Assembly (NCBI GenBank): GCA_002150815.3
Contig: NDFF03000033.1
Span: forward strand, 620,001 to 684,000
Direction: 5' to 3'
Source: Grammothele lineata
Lineage: Eukaryota > Basidiomycota > Agaricomycetes > Polyporales > Polyporaceae
Length of the DNA stretch: 64,000 nt
The notes beneath the pieces are model-generated. The model had not been told where the DNA came from. It worked only from the letters and a program-made list of their open reading frames with translations, and made no database searches. Within the stretch, counting starts at the first letter, position 1, and every line of letters begins with the position of its first letter. Shown here in pieces: positions 1 through 14,373 of the stretch. The position numbers were made by a program, and so were the translations under genes.

Positions 1-457
1 GGAAGTAGTCCAGGTATTATCGTTGAACGGCACCGTATCTTCTCCTGGGAAAAGCGACCGGGAAAGGTGCAAGGGATGGGATGGATTGGATTTCGACGAA
101 GTGGATGTCGCGCCCTCGCGCGTTCAGTACAACCCGCGTATACGTCATGTGATTGCTCTGCCGGCACTCGGTTCCGGTTCCGAACGGTGATGATGAAATC
201 ATTCAGCCATTTGAAGAGCGGAAAACATGATCGCTTCGGACTCTAAGAGAAACGGCTTGACGGATAGATTCCATTGATTTCCATGCATACAACATGCTGT
301 TATACATCTTTACAGGAAAAATCCACAACATCGACGACGAGCCCGCGGACTACCATCGGCGCGACTGTACAGAGGATAGAGGCCGAACAATTGTTCCCGC
401 ATAGTCGTGTGCTTTCGTTCAGCGCATACTGTTTTACAGTCCAAAAGCACGACCATC
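1..457. other. Left-edge intergenic stretch
   Basis: This stretch lies downstream of the stop codon of the minus-strand GMC oxidoreductase. Only short overlapping ORFs (about 60 residues) occur on both strands and none resembles a known family. I see no RNA gene or repeat here. It probably holds the 3' untranslated region and terminator of the GMC gene, but no specific signal stands out. Confidence 0.5.
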
Positions 458-3400
458 TCACAGCTTGAACTTGCCTTTGATGATATCAGAAGCTACAGGG
501 TCGTTAGTAATTATGATTCTGTTTTGCAATGAAGTGCTACAAACCTTGTTCGGCCATGCCGTAGACGACCGCTGTAAAGACATCACTTTCAGGACCGTAT
601 TTTCAATAACACCAAGGGATGCGGCATACTCTGGGTGTGGGCAGCGATATGCAGCGGCAGAACGGACAAATCCACAACTCGAAGATTCTGCGTTCCATAT
701 ACCTAGACGGGTCACGAAACGTCAGCGGAAACACATTCATAACGAGGTTGTTCGCACCTTCAACTCGGGATCGACCACACCACCATTCGCCTTCGGTAGC
801 ATAGAACAGGAGCTCGCCGTGTCTATTCAGAAACAGATGTAGGTTATGTCGTGTTAGCTGAGAGCGAGGACAACTCACGCCAGGTTGTCGTCATAGTCTG
901 CTTCATCCAATCTACACAATATATAAGCATGATGGTCACAAGCACCATGGGAAGATTACCACTCACCGACGATCTGTTCGTCAGTCTGGATTTCGGGGCC
1001 AGGGTTCAACTCCTTCGCTGTTGAAAACGATTGATCAAATTTTGGCCTAACAGGCCTAGGGGCGTCTGTGACTGACTGATCATGTCCTTCAAGGGGGCTG
1101 TGGTTCCCAAACGCCTCGCGAACTTCACCATCTCGAGCCACACCTGCAAATCTGTACAATGTATGAGTTCATGGAGGAGAGGAGCCCATAACAGTTCTCG
1201 AGGCGTACCAACTTCCTCTTCAAAGTAGTGGGGATCAAACTCAGAGTCAACGGCAGGATCCTTGGACGCCGCGTGCTGTATACGTTTGTGGCGTGTTTGT
1301 CAAGATTCCACTTTAGACTTGATTGCAGGACTTACGATGGTACCCCTGGACATGAGATGGTTCATAGCAACGTAGAAGCTGAGGTAGCGCTTGCCCTTCT
1401 CCGGCGGATCTGAGACCATCATTTAAGAGTGCATAGTGACTTTCTGATCGCTATAACTTACTAGGACGCGAGACCATTGCGGGGAAAGAGATGTATTCAC
1501 ACCCCACCCCGTTCTGGAGTCGTTGTAGACCCATTTTGTATTGCTCCAGTAGGCCAGGGGGATAGCTGTTAGCGTTCTTGGTAATTTTGTCTTCCGCAGC
1601 TTTGATGATGTCGTTTGCCTTCGGGGAAATTTCTCCCAAGGTAGCAAACGTAAACCCAATGACACCGGCGGCAAAAAGGCCCTCTCCCTTCGCGCTGCAA
1701 ATGTTTTATTGATCCATAATCAGGATTTGACGTTCAGACCTGTTTGACTTACTGAAGTTCAAGGTGCTTTGCGGCAACTTCGGGATCAGCCAAGCAGTCG
1801 AGCGTTAGATACTCCACATCATCTCGGAGTTCTGGGAACGGATGTTAGCATTGATTGGGGTAACTGATGCTCTCAGACGCATACCGAAGCTAACCGTCGT
1901 GATGACGTGGTCTTGAGCGTTGGTGCCAACGCCTGGAAGGTCAACCTTAGACTGAATTCCAATTTTACGGAGAATGTTAGGGTTGCCGATGCCAGAGAGT
2001 TCAAGGATCTGGGGACTCTTCAATGCTCTGTCAGGGTCATCTCGTTAGATTAACCCTGAATCACGTCGCACGCGGCCGGAACTCACCCTGCGCTTATGAT
2101 CACTTCCTTCGCCACACGAGCGACGCAGGTTTTTCCGTCATGTTCAAACTCTACGGCTTCGGCCACGAACTCTGGCGTAGCACCGTTGGCAGGGAGGACG
2201 CGATTCACACGAGCACCTGTGAGGACCTTGAGGTTGGCCCTGTCCTTGTTTGGCAGGTAGAAAGCCTACCGGGACGTTTAGACCAAATGGATGGAGAGCC
2301 ACTCGTCAGCACACTCACCGTCGTGGCGTAACTACGGGTCCACGTCTTGGGGTCAATCGTGCCGGGAGCATAGTACACGCCATGGGGCTACAATACTATG
2401 AGCGCATGCCGCATTAACACAATAAGCTACCCCTTACATTACCCTTGAACTGTGTTCATGTATACACGGTAAGTGTGGGGATCTGAATCAGCGTCTACGA
2501 TAGACTTACTGGGGCTGGAGCGACAGGAATACCCGCATTAATGAATGTCTACGCGGGACTCTCAAGTCAGTGACCCGTCAGCGTACTAGGCTCGGGAGTA
2601 CTTACCTGCTGAACTCTTTGTTCGTCCGCGTTGACGGTATTAGGATACGAGATCAAGAGAGGCCCTGTATGAATGAGATATCAGTGGCTATATTACCCTT
2701 ATCGGACATTCCTCTAACCTTCTCTACCCATATCATCCTCGCCCATCTTCACAGTGTCATTCAACCAGTCCTCTTTCTGACGAGGTAGGTAGCTGACAAA
2801 TGCGTGTGTCAGACGCATCACAGATGAAACTAGGATCAAGAGATGTAGAACATACTGTTCAGTGCGACGGACGTAGTGGTCGAAATTCTTCCAATTCCAT
2901 CCTGGATTGCCGAGGCGTTCAATGTCTAGCGGGTGCTTGTCAGCACGAAGAGGTTCGGTTTAATTTGTAGCAACGCCATACCGTCGATATCCTCCGCCGG
3001 CGGTTTGGTCCAGACGAGAAAGTTGATCCCCGAGCTGCCTCCAAGGCCTTTCCCTCTGCATTAGGGTTGTTAGGAAAAAGTCGCCGAGGAAGCACGGAGT
3101 CCGACCTCGCCCAGGAATGTGTCGTGTCACCCGTAGAAGCTTGCTTGACCTGGTTTTATGGTGTTAAATACCGGGCAATGGATGGCTGTCCAACCGACTC
3201 ACGGTTTGATGGTCCCAAGTATAGGCTGGGTTCCCGAAGTGGCTACCGTATGACGCAAGACGGACTAGATTGGCGTTAGGCGCTGATGCTACGTCGCTGG
3301 AGCTGGAGGGACGCACGAATAGCGGGGTCGTCGATGTTAGGCTGGCCCGCTTCTAAAACCAATACCGACACAGAGGGATCCTCGCTGAGACGAGCAGCTA

Positions 3401-3590
3401 CAACGAGGCCCGCAGTCTGGATATGCGTGAGAAGCAGCGTCTCCCCGCGCTATAAAGAATGCTTACACCGCCGCCTAGAAGACGCTGTATATCAACGCCT
3501 GATCGACGAGGGTGCAGAGGGGAGGGCAAACATACCGCATATAACGTAGTCAAACGACTTGTCTTGAACGTCCGCGATCGTTGCAGACAT
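458..3590 (-). CDS. GMC-family FAD oxidoreductase (aryl-alcohol oxidase / alcohol oxidase-like, CAZy AA3 type)
   Basis: This is probably an FAD-dependent alcohol or aryl-alcohol oxidase producing H2O2 for lignocellulose attack. The frame was traced by eye through at least fifteen short introns. The start MSATIADVQDKSFDYVIC leads into the dinucleotide-binding GGGTAGLVVAARL. Next come VLVLEAGQPN, then LRLASYGSHFGNPAYTW, then GMC signature 1 (GKGLGGSSGINF). Signature 2 reads ISAGALKSPQILELSGIGN and is followed by DLPGVGTNAQDHV. The C-terminal block GVVDPELKVYGTQNLRVVDL continues into LPLHIAAHTQ, which carries a catalytic-site His, and ends ASDIIKGKFKL. All family landmarks I looked for are present, so I regard the gene as intact. 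The glycine loop is encoded partly by an 8-nt exon. No signal peptide is evident, so secretion is uncertain. Exact substrate cannot be told. Confidence 0.85.
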
Positions 3591-3682
3591 GACGAAAGGT
3601 GCGCGGTGTGCTATGAGAGGCGATGAGGGGGGCAGAGATCCCGAGACGAGGTCAAGAGGGAGGGTTGAGCGGCATGGGCAGG

Positions 3683-3690
3683 CTTATATG
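3683..3690 (-). promoter_or_regulatory. TATA-like box of the GMC oxidoreductase gene
   Basis: On the minus strand the sequence reads CATATAAG, about 93 bases upstream of the GMC start codon at 3590. That spacing fits a TATA box with a short 5' leader. Assignment rests on motif and position only. Confidence 0.45.
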
Positions 3691-6624
3691 CCGTGACAGG
3701 GACGCCGGGATGCTTCTTGGGGAGAAGCAGTTGCTGCTTCTGGGAAAGTTGATGAACTGTCGCGGCCCGACCGCTGAGGGCGCACGGAGACGTCTGCCCC
3801 GCCCTCTCGTCACCCGGACCCTGCTCGGGTCCCCGCCATGAACCTCTCTGGCGGGCGATCACTCCCACTCGATCCCCCCCGCCGTCGGATCCGTTCTCCG
3901 CCACGCCGGTCGCGGACGCACCACACGAGAAACTGGAACGCCGAGTACGACAAAATCGCAGCTTTCTGCCTCACGCTCTCACCGCTCGATGACGTAACAC
4001 CTCTCGTTTTCGTCCTAGTCTGTGGTTTAATTCCGTTAGGTATTGGGTTCCACGCTCGCCCAGTCAGCGACCTCGACTTACTCCGATCTCGGCGGACGGC
4101 TTCCATCACGAGTTCAGTGAACCAACTGTACTGGGAAAGAGGAGCAAGACACCATATGTGTTATCAGTACTGGTGGCTGTAGAGGCCTTGAGATTCCGAG
4201 AAGACAGCGGGATTGCGGCAATCCACTGCCAGATCAAGTTCCTGGTTTCGACGGTCACAATATCGACATCGCGAAGCCCAGCTGACTGCACGCATTTCAT
4301 TGCGACTTCTCTGATGTAGCAAAGAGAGAAGGCCATGTTTCTGCTGTGGAAGACGTTAGCAATTGAGCACAAATGTTTCCTATGGTGCCAACGTAACACC
4401 TACCGACAGGCACGACAACGCGGAGCGGGGTCCTGTTGCCAAACGACCATGGTCCGTCCAGAAGCCCGTAGGATAGTAAGAGCTATTAAGCATCAGAGAG
4501 GATCTCATGCCGAGTTGATGATGAGAGAACGAAGCTGAAAGGAAAGCTCCCGCCGACAGGTTCGACTGCGGGCGCACCTGTGCACAAACTCTGAAGTTGG
4601 CGCCACCAACCGGGCGCTCGCTTAAACGGTTTGTCCGCGTCAACGCACACTGCCAACCGGTTCGAATCCGGCCAAGAGAGCTCAAGCTCCTTCATTTACA
4701 TCAGGTCGACACACACGGCAACTTCTGCAATACCTGCGTCTTCAAACTTGTAGGTACAGTTTAGGCGTGTTTTTCAGCTCCGCTCTCGATAATGTCACAA
4801 CAACACCACTACGCCTCGGTTCCTGAATGGCCGCTGGCTGAAATTGCAGTTCAGAGGCGGCATCAATCCCGAAGATGAGATTCAGTAATGCACCGCCGGT
4901 CGGACTCAACGCACGTCCCACCAACTCCGAGGTCGAGCTCGGAGAACGTTTCTGCAATCACCATGTTTCTCCCGCCACTGTCACTATTGGGTTCCTCTGC
5001 ACGCCGCATCTCTCGCAGCAACGGAAATAGTCGAGCTCCCGGCCGTCAACATCGCTGTCAATCTCAAGCCAATCCCGGTGTCTAACCTCCCAAGGTCCCT
5101 CGAACCCTATCATCATCTGACTAGACAATGGAACTCGATGCACGTCTCGTCCCTAGCCTGCGGTGGCAGCGCATGCGAGTTACTCCACCCTCTGCGTTGA
5201 CCGTCCGTCTTCTACAGCGTGATCTTTCTCATCTACGACATCGTCGATGACATTCAAGCTATGGTGTCGGGGGCCAGTCTTCTCTAAATCTTCACGAACC
5301 CTGCGAAAGAGGCCAGTAGAATCTTCCGATCCCGGCACCGGGGTACGTTATCTACATGCATCGTTGCTGGTTTCTCTCACCCTGTCGTTGTAACAGCTCC
5401 TATGCATCACAAAGAGCTCAGATGACCACTTGGGCGCCCATAGCGTGGTTGTGCTTGCCAGATGAAGCCCCGGGCTTCTCGCTTTAACTCACGCAGTCCA
5501 GGCCGCGTCCACGTAATTATCGTATACCTACTATAGGCGCTTGCAAACACAAATCGAGACTTAGAGCTTCTATTCCTTCGAGCTATACGAGGTGAATGCT
5601 GACTCCGTGCACCCGTATAGGTCCTTATTCTGTTTCGCCATGCCACTTGCATACGAGACCGTGTGCATTGTTCAACGATCCACACGGTCGCGTATGGTTG
5701 GGCACCAAAATCAGTGACTCCCGATCCCCATAGTGGTATGATGCCCGTTCGGCTATAAGTTTCCTATCGTCAAATTGCACGAGTGCCGAGCATTGGTCGG
5801 AGCGTTGATCGCCGAGATATAGCGGGTTCAATGGGTCCCAATGTTGCCGCCTATGAGTGTTGAAGCTCGTGTTAGCGGCGGCGGCGTGGCCCTGCGTCCC
5901 TATACAAGGTCGAAACCACCAATATCTGTCGTCGTTTCCATAGTCCTAGACGAACTAGCCAGGCCACGTTTACCTGGGAGTGAAGGCCACCCGACCTTGG
6001 GTTAATGCGACAAGAAGTTTGTGTTCGTCTCTACCATATCTGTGAGCATCACCTATCTCATCTATGACCAGGCCAGTTCGCAGCTGACCTCACAGGCGGC
6101 CTAATTGGATGCTCTGGTATCCGCGCAGTAGGTGGAATTGGAGAGGAGAAGCACGATCTTCCTTGCTCTTGACGAGACATCATAAGCGAAACGCTTCTTT
6201 GAGCTGCGTCCTCGAATTTGTCAACACCTTCGTGGCGCGGGAATCTCTGGTTCGCCTGCGTCGTTGATGGCAGCTAAGCAACACACTGCGTCTGTTGTTC
6301 AAGGCGCCAATGGCAAGACAGAGCAATCCGGAGTGAGTGGCGAAGCTCCCTCTGCGTATTGCATCCATAGTCTCATGATACATTAAACTAAGTAGGCCCT
6401 CTGCGCATAGTACACACCAATGGATATCATGCCGTAACCCGAAGGTAGATCGTAGTGCGAAGGTCTATGCGGAGCGACCTCTTCACCGGAAAGTCCTTGT
6501 GCACGGGCCCGTTCACGCAGCAAACGCTATCGCGTTCGATCCTATGGGCACGCATAAGAGGCGGGCGACTGGGGAGTATCGCCAACAGGACTCGTCTCCT
6601 CGCACCATTTTCCCAGTATCGACG
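3691..6624. other. 3-kb intergenic region with weak coding-like fragments
   Basis: No complete gene is recognisable. On the minus strand between about 4100 and 5145, short open stretches (for example 4742-4957 and 4958-5143) have protein-like composition but match no family I know and do not join cleanly; they could be exons of an uncharacterised gene or a decayed one. On the plus strand near 5212-5290 and 6010-6090, short hydrophobic reading frames resemble membrane segments of the DUF6534 genes downstream. An inverted repeat lies at 5651-5695. A T-loop-like sequence near 4655 lacks a matching acceptor stem, so it is not called as a tRNA. Confidence 0.35.
5651..5695. repeat. 15-bp inverted repeat / hairpin
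   Basis: Left arm ATACGAGACCGTGTG (5651-5665) and right arm CACACGGTCGCGTAT (5681-5695) are reverse complements at 14 of 15 positions, separated by a 15-nt loop. It lies in non-coding DNA between the GMC gene and the first DUF6534 gene. It could be a dyad-symmetric protein-binding site, an RNA hairpin or a remnant of a small inverted-repeat element; function unknown. Confidence 0.6.
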
Positions 6625-8351
6625 ATGGACAGCTCAGACAGCCCTACGCTTCCTGTATCAGGCTTGATTCTTGGTCGGTGAGTGCGTTGATTCAACTATA
6701 TGTCCTCGGTTTGCCTAATGATCCCATTTGGTTCCTTAGCATTGGGCCTACTGTAGGCTTTGGCTCGAAAACCACATGCGTTGACACCGTTTTCTGATAC
6801 TCTTCCTAGTGTATCGGTGCACTACTCGCGTGGATGCTGTTTGGCATTTCCATCGTCCAGCTCTGTGAGTTCCTACCTCTCTTCTCGATGATCTAAGCGC
6901 ATTCACTGACCAGACCCTCCCCGTTATCTACACTGGACAGACATCTACCACGTCTCCTTCCGCGGAGAGCGCGCCGCCATCTGGCTCGTCGTCTACATCC
7001 TATTCGCCCTCGATACCGCCCAGGCGATCGCAGTGGCAGACGAGGCGTGGGAGCTGCTCTGCGAAGGCTGGGGCCGTCCAGATGTGCTGAACACACCAGG
7101 ATGGTGGTTCATTGTTGTCCCAGTCACCTCGGGTTTAAGTGCGTATCTACCTTACTGTCGAAAAGCCTGAATGAAGCCGACTTGCCGCGAAACCGCACGC
7201 TCTCAGCTGCGTTCATCGTCCAGGCATTCTATGCATGGCGTATCACCAAGCTCAGCAAGTGGAAGATCATTCCTGCTCTTGTTGCTATTGTGAGTCTTTT
7301 GAACATTTGATCTCGGCATGCAGCTACAGATGTCTCATAACAATATACCTAGAGTGCCTTGACGCAGCTTTGTGGAGCTTTAATGACCGGAATCCTTGTA
7401 AACCAAGTCTTTCCTCATTTGCAACGACGGCGCTGATATTCGCGTAGGACAGCACCCTCAGTAACCTGAGTGAACTGCATGGTGCTAGCTCCACGGTTGG
7501 CGTCATACTCTGGCTCGCTGGCTGCGATGTGGTACGAGATCGCGTTACTCGACCACAGTCATGGAGCTGACGGGCGAACCTAGATGGTTATGGTGTCTAT
7601 GATATACCTAGTGAGTGAACTTTTCCGGACACCGATATCATTTCTCATGAGATTTCTTCAGCTGTACAAAGCGAGGCGGGAGACAAGAGGGTTCGACAAC
7701 ACCGATCTCATGATCAGACGCCTCATTCGGCTCACCGTGGAGACTGGCTCGGCCTGCGCCATCACTGCGACCGTTGAGCTCATCTTCTTCCTGATCCTGC
7801 CACAGACGAACATCCATCTCGGCATGTGCGTATTCTCCCGCGAATGCCTGTTCCATTCGGGCTCACCGTTCCCAACAGCGGCGCTATCTTGGGCAAAGGT
7901 TAGTTCTGATGTACGAAGCGCTGGGAAGCGTGTGCTGATGCGCATTCTGCTGCAACTCAACTCAGTGTACTCCAACACACTGATGACTTCGCTCAACTCG
8001 CGCGCGAACATCTCCGCTCGCACCGTCCAGCACACGCACACGACCTCAGGAGCCGGCAAGAGCTTCCAGAGTGGCGCTCCTGTGCGCCCAGATGCACCGG
8101 ACTTGGAGTCCAACAGCCCGATACAGATACACATCTCGCACATCCCTGAGCCTGACTTGTGCGCCAGTCTGTCGCGGACGAAGCTCCCACAGGTGAGTGT
8201 AGGATTGCGTCATTAGACGCGAAGGGAGTTTGATCTCTCCTCTTTGATGCCCATCCAGGATTGGGACGATATCGAACTTCGAGATGTGACACCGCCCGGC
8301 ACTGAGACCATTGGGGAGCACGGGGAGAAGCATCGTTCGCTCGCTTTGTAG
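6625..8351 (+). CDS. DUF6534-family multi-pass membrane protein (paralogue A)
   Basis: This belongs to the basidiomycete-expanded DUF6534 membrane-protein family; its biochemical role is unknown. The start is MDSSDSPTLPVSGLILGR. Hydrophobic segments follow: CIGALLAWMLFGISIVQL, WLVVYILFALDTAQAIAV, WWFIVVPVTSG, an amphipathic AFYAWRITKLSKWKIIPAL, TVGVILWLAGCDV, VSMIYL, and TGSACAITATVELIFFLILP. This is consistent with seven membrane spans. After the last span comes the family-typical YSNTLMTSLNSRANIS, then a polar cytoplasmic-type tail ending EHGEKHRSLAL. The gene has many short introns, including a 13-nt exon (6740-6752). The same exon exists in paralogue B 3.9 kb downstream, showing tandem duplication. 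Middle exon borders were not all resolved. The start is chosen by alignment with paralogue B. Confidence 0.8.
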
Positions 8352-10520
8352 GGCACTGACTCTGTTGATTCGGCTCCGTCTCTTTTTGTATGCCTCATTG
8401 CTCCTAAGGTGTCTTGTGAGATCTTTGTACGACGGCTGACGTCCACAGCAACCGCATTCTGATGCATATGTCCCTACCGTGGAGCCTGCTGGGCGGGCGT
8501 GTCTTCTAGTGGTTCTCTGGCACACGCATTACCACTCTCGCGTTCTGCGTCTTAGACGATCAGTCGAACTCAATCCCATCGACCGCTCCCGCGAGACGTG
8601 TTGTGGAGAAGGATGACGGCATTCACTTTACTTACCACACATTTCTCATCTGCTGCTTGCCATGCGGCCCCTCATACCCTTAAACCATAACAAGGACCAC
8701 AACCCCCCGTTCTCCTTTCGAGTGCCTCGTCATGGGACTGGACTGTCTGCGTCATGAACCCTACAGAGACAGTTGGAAACGTAAGGATCGTGGGCGAAAC
8801 ACAAGAGAAGTCATCCCGAATCCGGGAGGATAGGTGTTGGCCGAGGCATTAAGGTGCAAAGATGGCATCCGGCACTCACTCCCGAGGCTCAACAGTGACA
8901 TTAGGCGTTCAAGCCAGATGAGATATACTTATCCTCAAATTCAGCTCTGCCCACGGCAGTTCAACATACGCGTGGCTCGTATGAATGTCTGAAGCTATCG
9001 TGACGGCAATGATCTTCCAGAAGAGGCGGCGATTAGCACACGGATCAGATGGTAGTACTTGCGCGATCTATTTGCCGTTTTCTAGCTACCAGTCCCCATA
9101 GTGCTTACTTTAGAAGGTCCTTAGAACACCTCCGCTTGATCAAGAGACTGAAGAGAAGTGGCGGAGAAGTGCGTTGCATTGGCCGCGATTATAGACGTCG
9201 CGTAATCCCGCATGTCTACCACACGGGAACCCCTTGGTGAGAGAGTAACTTAAAGCTGGTAATCACAAGCCGCGAAGCTCATCCAGCGTTTCGAAGCCTG
9301 CAGAGGTGATGACGCTGTCGCCGTCGCGGCCTCAATTCGGCCGGTGTCGACAGCACGTCCTGTGCTGAGTTTCACGGTGGAGCTGCCCCGGTTATGGTTC
9401 CTGAAGGACTGTCAGTGCAATCGGAGCGCGGAGCGTAGGTGAGACTCTTGCGGTGATCAGCCTCCGAGGAAGATTTCCTTCCACCAGTGCCAGCAGTATG
9501 GCGCGGACGTCGACTCCGCTCGACGGTGTCCCGGCGCCGCTCCCACGTTGAATGGCAAAAGTTCGCGTTCTACAGCATTATAGGCTAGCGTAATAGAGTA
9601 TCGGCTCCGACAGGATGAGTCTCAAGTATGCTGAGCAAGTCCGACAAAGAAGAGCCTGAGCTGAACAATTGAGTAGCTGAATGGAGGAGAAAGTCGTAGC
9701 CCCGTAATGTTTAGCGTACGTTATAGGCGCTGGTCCTACCCCCCGATGCGTTACGTAAGAAGAAACGTACCCAGTGCAGATGCGCACTCGCATGGCTTGA
9801 TCATGACTCCCTGCGCTGCTATATCCGGGGATTCGCGATTATCCTTGCTTGACTGCTCATCACTTCGTCTTCTGTCATGACCAGCATGCGACTCAACCCA
9901 CGCCGCATTGCTCTTGGCCTCATGATGTCACAGCTTTTGGGGTATACGTCCGAGCTCGGAGCTGACGTCTCTCGAAGGGCGGTACAACACCCGGCGTAGA
10001 GATATGGTTGAGTTCCCTTCCATCTTCGACTGGGGTCGCTGGGGTGTGTCGAGTTCAGCCCACATTGTGGCTATCTGTCAAACCGGAATGTACCTTCGCG
10101 TCGTGCTCCCAAAGTACTCAGTGCCCTTGTGGCGTCAGAGATCCACGACGATCCTGGTCAGGACACAAGGGCCACCAATGGCAGCACGAGGCACGAGAAT
10201 AGCGGTAAGTAGCACTCTCCCAGGCTCTCTAGTGCGTCTGTATACCAATGGTAGTGAGGCGTCTTGAAGGGTGATCAGTCCACCCCCCGCGGCGAGGCGC
10301 CGTGCCGTCAGTCGAAGGACGCCCACGACGCCAACGGCCGGTCTCCGAACGACGTCTTCCCGGAGTGCCCGTCGCGTCCGACCGTGTTGAGTAAACTTCG
10401 CGGAGGCCGTGAATTCAATCAGCACCCCCGCTGTGCGTTTACTTATGGGGCCGTTCGGGGGGACCAGGGTGCGCAGGCACTTTTCTCCCAACCTCATCGG
10501 CTCTTCGCGTCTTGCCCTCA
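8352..10520. other. 2.2-kb spacer between the two DUF6534 paralogues
   Basis: No gene is recognisable on either strand. Short ORFs occur, for example 9049-9240 and 10004-10267 on the plus strand and 10135-10521 on the minus strand, but none shows family motifs or a convincing splice pattern. The last few hundred bases presumably contain the promoter and leader of paralogue B; I see no clear TATA box. No long repeat of either flanking gene is obvious. Confidence 0.4.
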
Positions 10521-12292
10521 ATGGACAATTCGACCAGCCCGACGCCTCCCGTCCCAGGCTCCATTCTCAGCCGGTGAGTGTAGCCACTGTAAGCCTATTT
10601 GGCATGTGCGATATACATGCTGATTGATTCGTGCTGCTTAGGATCGGACCCACAGTATGTCGTATGGATGAAGTTGACGTGGCATTGTCTCTCAACTGAC
10701 CTTGCGTCAGTGTATCGGCGCCATGCTCTCGTGGATGCTGTTTGGCGTCTCCGCAGTCCAGCTGTGTAAGTTGCCCCACTCTAACACGTTATGAGATCCA
10801 TTATTAATTTCCTGTCGATTCGCATGATCTTCTTCTGTTAGACATCTATCACGTTTCGTTTCGCCAAGAGCGCTTCGCGATCTGGCTGTTGGTCTATGTT
10901 CTGTTCACACTTGATATTATACAAGCCATAGCTGTCGCAGACGAAGCGTGGCAGCTCTTGTGTGACGGTTGGGGGAGACCGGATGTGTTGAACACGCCAT
11001 CATGGTGGTTCATAGTCATACCCATCGTATCGGGGTTGAGTAAGTTTCCAAGGTTATGTGGCATTGTCTGAGGAGTTCGCTGACCATTCGACCCCCCGCC
11101 CCAGCGGCGTTTCTTGTTCAGGGATTCTATGCGTGGCGTATATCTAAGCTTAGCAGATGGAAGATTATTCCTGTAATTGTTTCTATCGTAAGTTTGCTAG
11201 CCACTGGCCATTATCAGACCAGCACGAGGAGACTAACGATTGGCATGGTCAGACTGGGCTTACACAGCTCTGCGGGGCGTTGATGACAGGCATTCTGGTG
11301 AGCGGTGGATAGGTCTTTTCTGGGGCTTCTGCCCGTCCTAACTTCAGAGCAGGACAGCACCCTTCACAGTGTCAGCAGCTTACACACCCTCGGTCCCACT
11401 GTCGGCGTCATACTGTGGCTCGCGGGGAGCGCTGCCTGCGATGTGGTACGAGACGATGTCAAATCCCGCAAACCATATATACATTACTAACTGTTCGCGA
11501 CCTAGCTCATCATGGTGTCCATGCTTTACTTGGTGTGTTGCGTTCGCATGCGTGATCCTATAACGCTTATATCCTCGTGTGACAGCTATATAGCGCCAGG
11601 CGACGGACCAGTCCATTTGAGCAAAGTGACCTTATGATCAGACGCCTTATTCGACTCACTGTCGAGACTGGGTCCGCCTGTGCCATCACGGCCACTCTGG
11701 AACTTATTTTCTTCCTGACCCTTCCTAATACAAACGTTCACCTCGGCCTGTAAGTGAACTCTATTACCACAGTAATTGCACACCGGAATTAACCAATTAA
11801 CCAAACCTCCTCTAGAGCTGCCATCTTGGGGAAAGGTCGGTTTCTCGCCACTTCTTCGCGCCCGATGGACGGCGAGATTCACGTTCAGCGGCCACAGTGT
11901 ACTCGAACACGCTGATGACCTCGCTCAACTCGCGCGCGAACATCTCCTCGCGCAGCCTCCAGAACACGCACACGCACACAACCTCGGGCGTAAAGAGCTT
12001 CCGAAGCACCGCCGTGCGTCAGCCCGACCCGACAGACGTCGAGTCCGCGGGCCCGATCGAGATCCACATCTCGCATGTCACTGAGTCCGGCCGACAAGCG
12101 GGTCTCTCGAAGGACAAGCTGCCGCGGGTGAGTCCCTCTGGTCGGCGGTACATATTTTTGTTGTTCAGGTACCCATGTATCTTCGTGGCATAGGATTGGG
12201 AGTCGGATGATATTGAGATGCAAGATGTAGCGCCTCCCTCCGAGACCGCAGCCGAGGACGGTTTGAAGCGACATGACTTAGTTCCAACGTAG
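10521..12292 (+). CDS. DUF6534-family multi-pass membrane protein (paralogue B)
   Basis: This is a close paralogue of the gene at 6625-8351, in the same orientation. It begins MDNSTSPTPPVPGSILSR. Membrane segments follow: CIGAMLSWMLFGVSAVQL, WLLVYVLFTLDIIQAIAV, WWFIVIPIVSG, TVGVILWLAGS, and TGSACAITATLELIFFLTLP. Between the spans the segment DEAWQLLCDGWGRPDVLNTP is almost identical to paralogue A. The conserved YSNTLMTSLNSRANIS block starts the polar tail, which ends GLKRHDLVPT. Intron positions match paralogue A where I could trace them, including a 13-nt exon (10642-10654) encoding the end of RIGPT. Function is unknown; family members occur in large numbers in Agaricomycetes and are usually annotated only as membrane proteins. 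Confidence 0.82.

Positions 12293-14373
<2,081 letters not shown>

Noticed and set aside
3241..3360. Frameshift suggesting the GMC gene is a pseudogene
   Set aside because: The apparent stop after DDPAI is explained by a normal 52-nt intron (GTGCGT to CTAG), after which the reading LRLASYGSHFGNP matches the family.
4594..4680. tRNA gene suggested by a GGTTCGAATCC-like T-loop near 4655
   Set aside because: The T stem has a mismatch at one end, and no upstream sequence pairs with the expected acceptor strand; no D- or anticodon arm could be folded.
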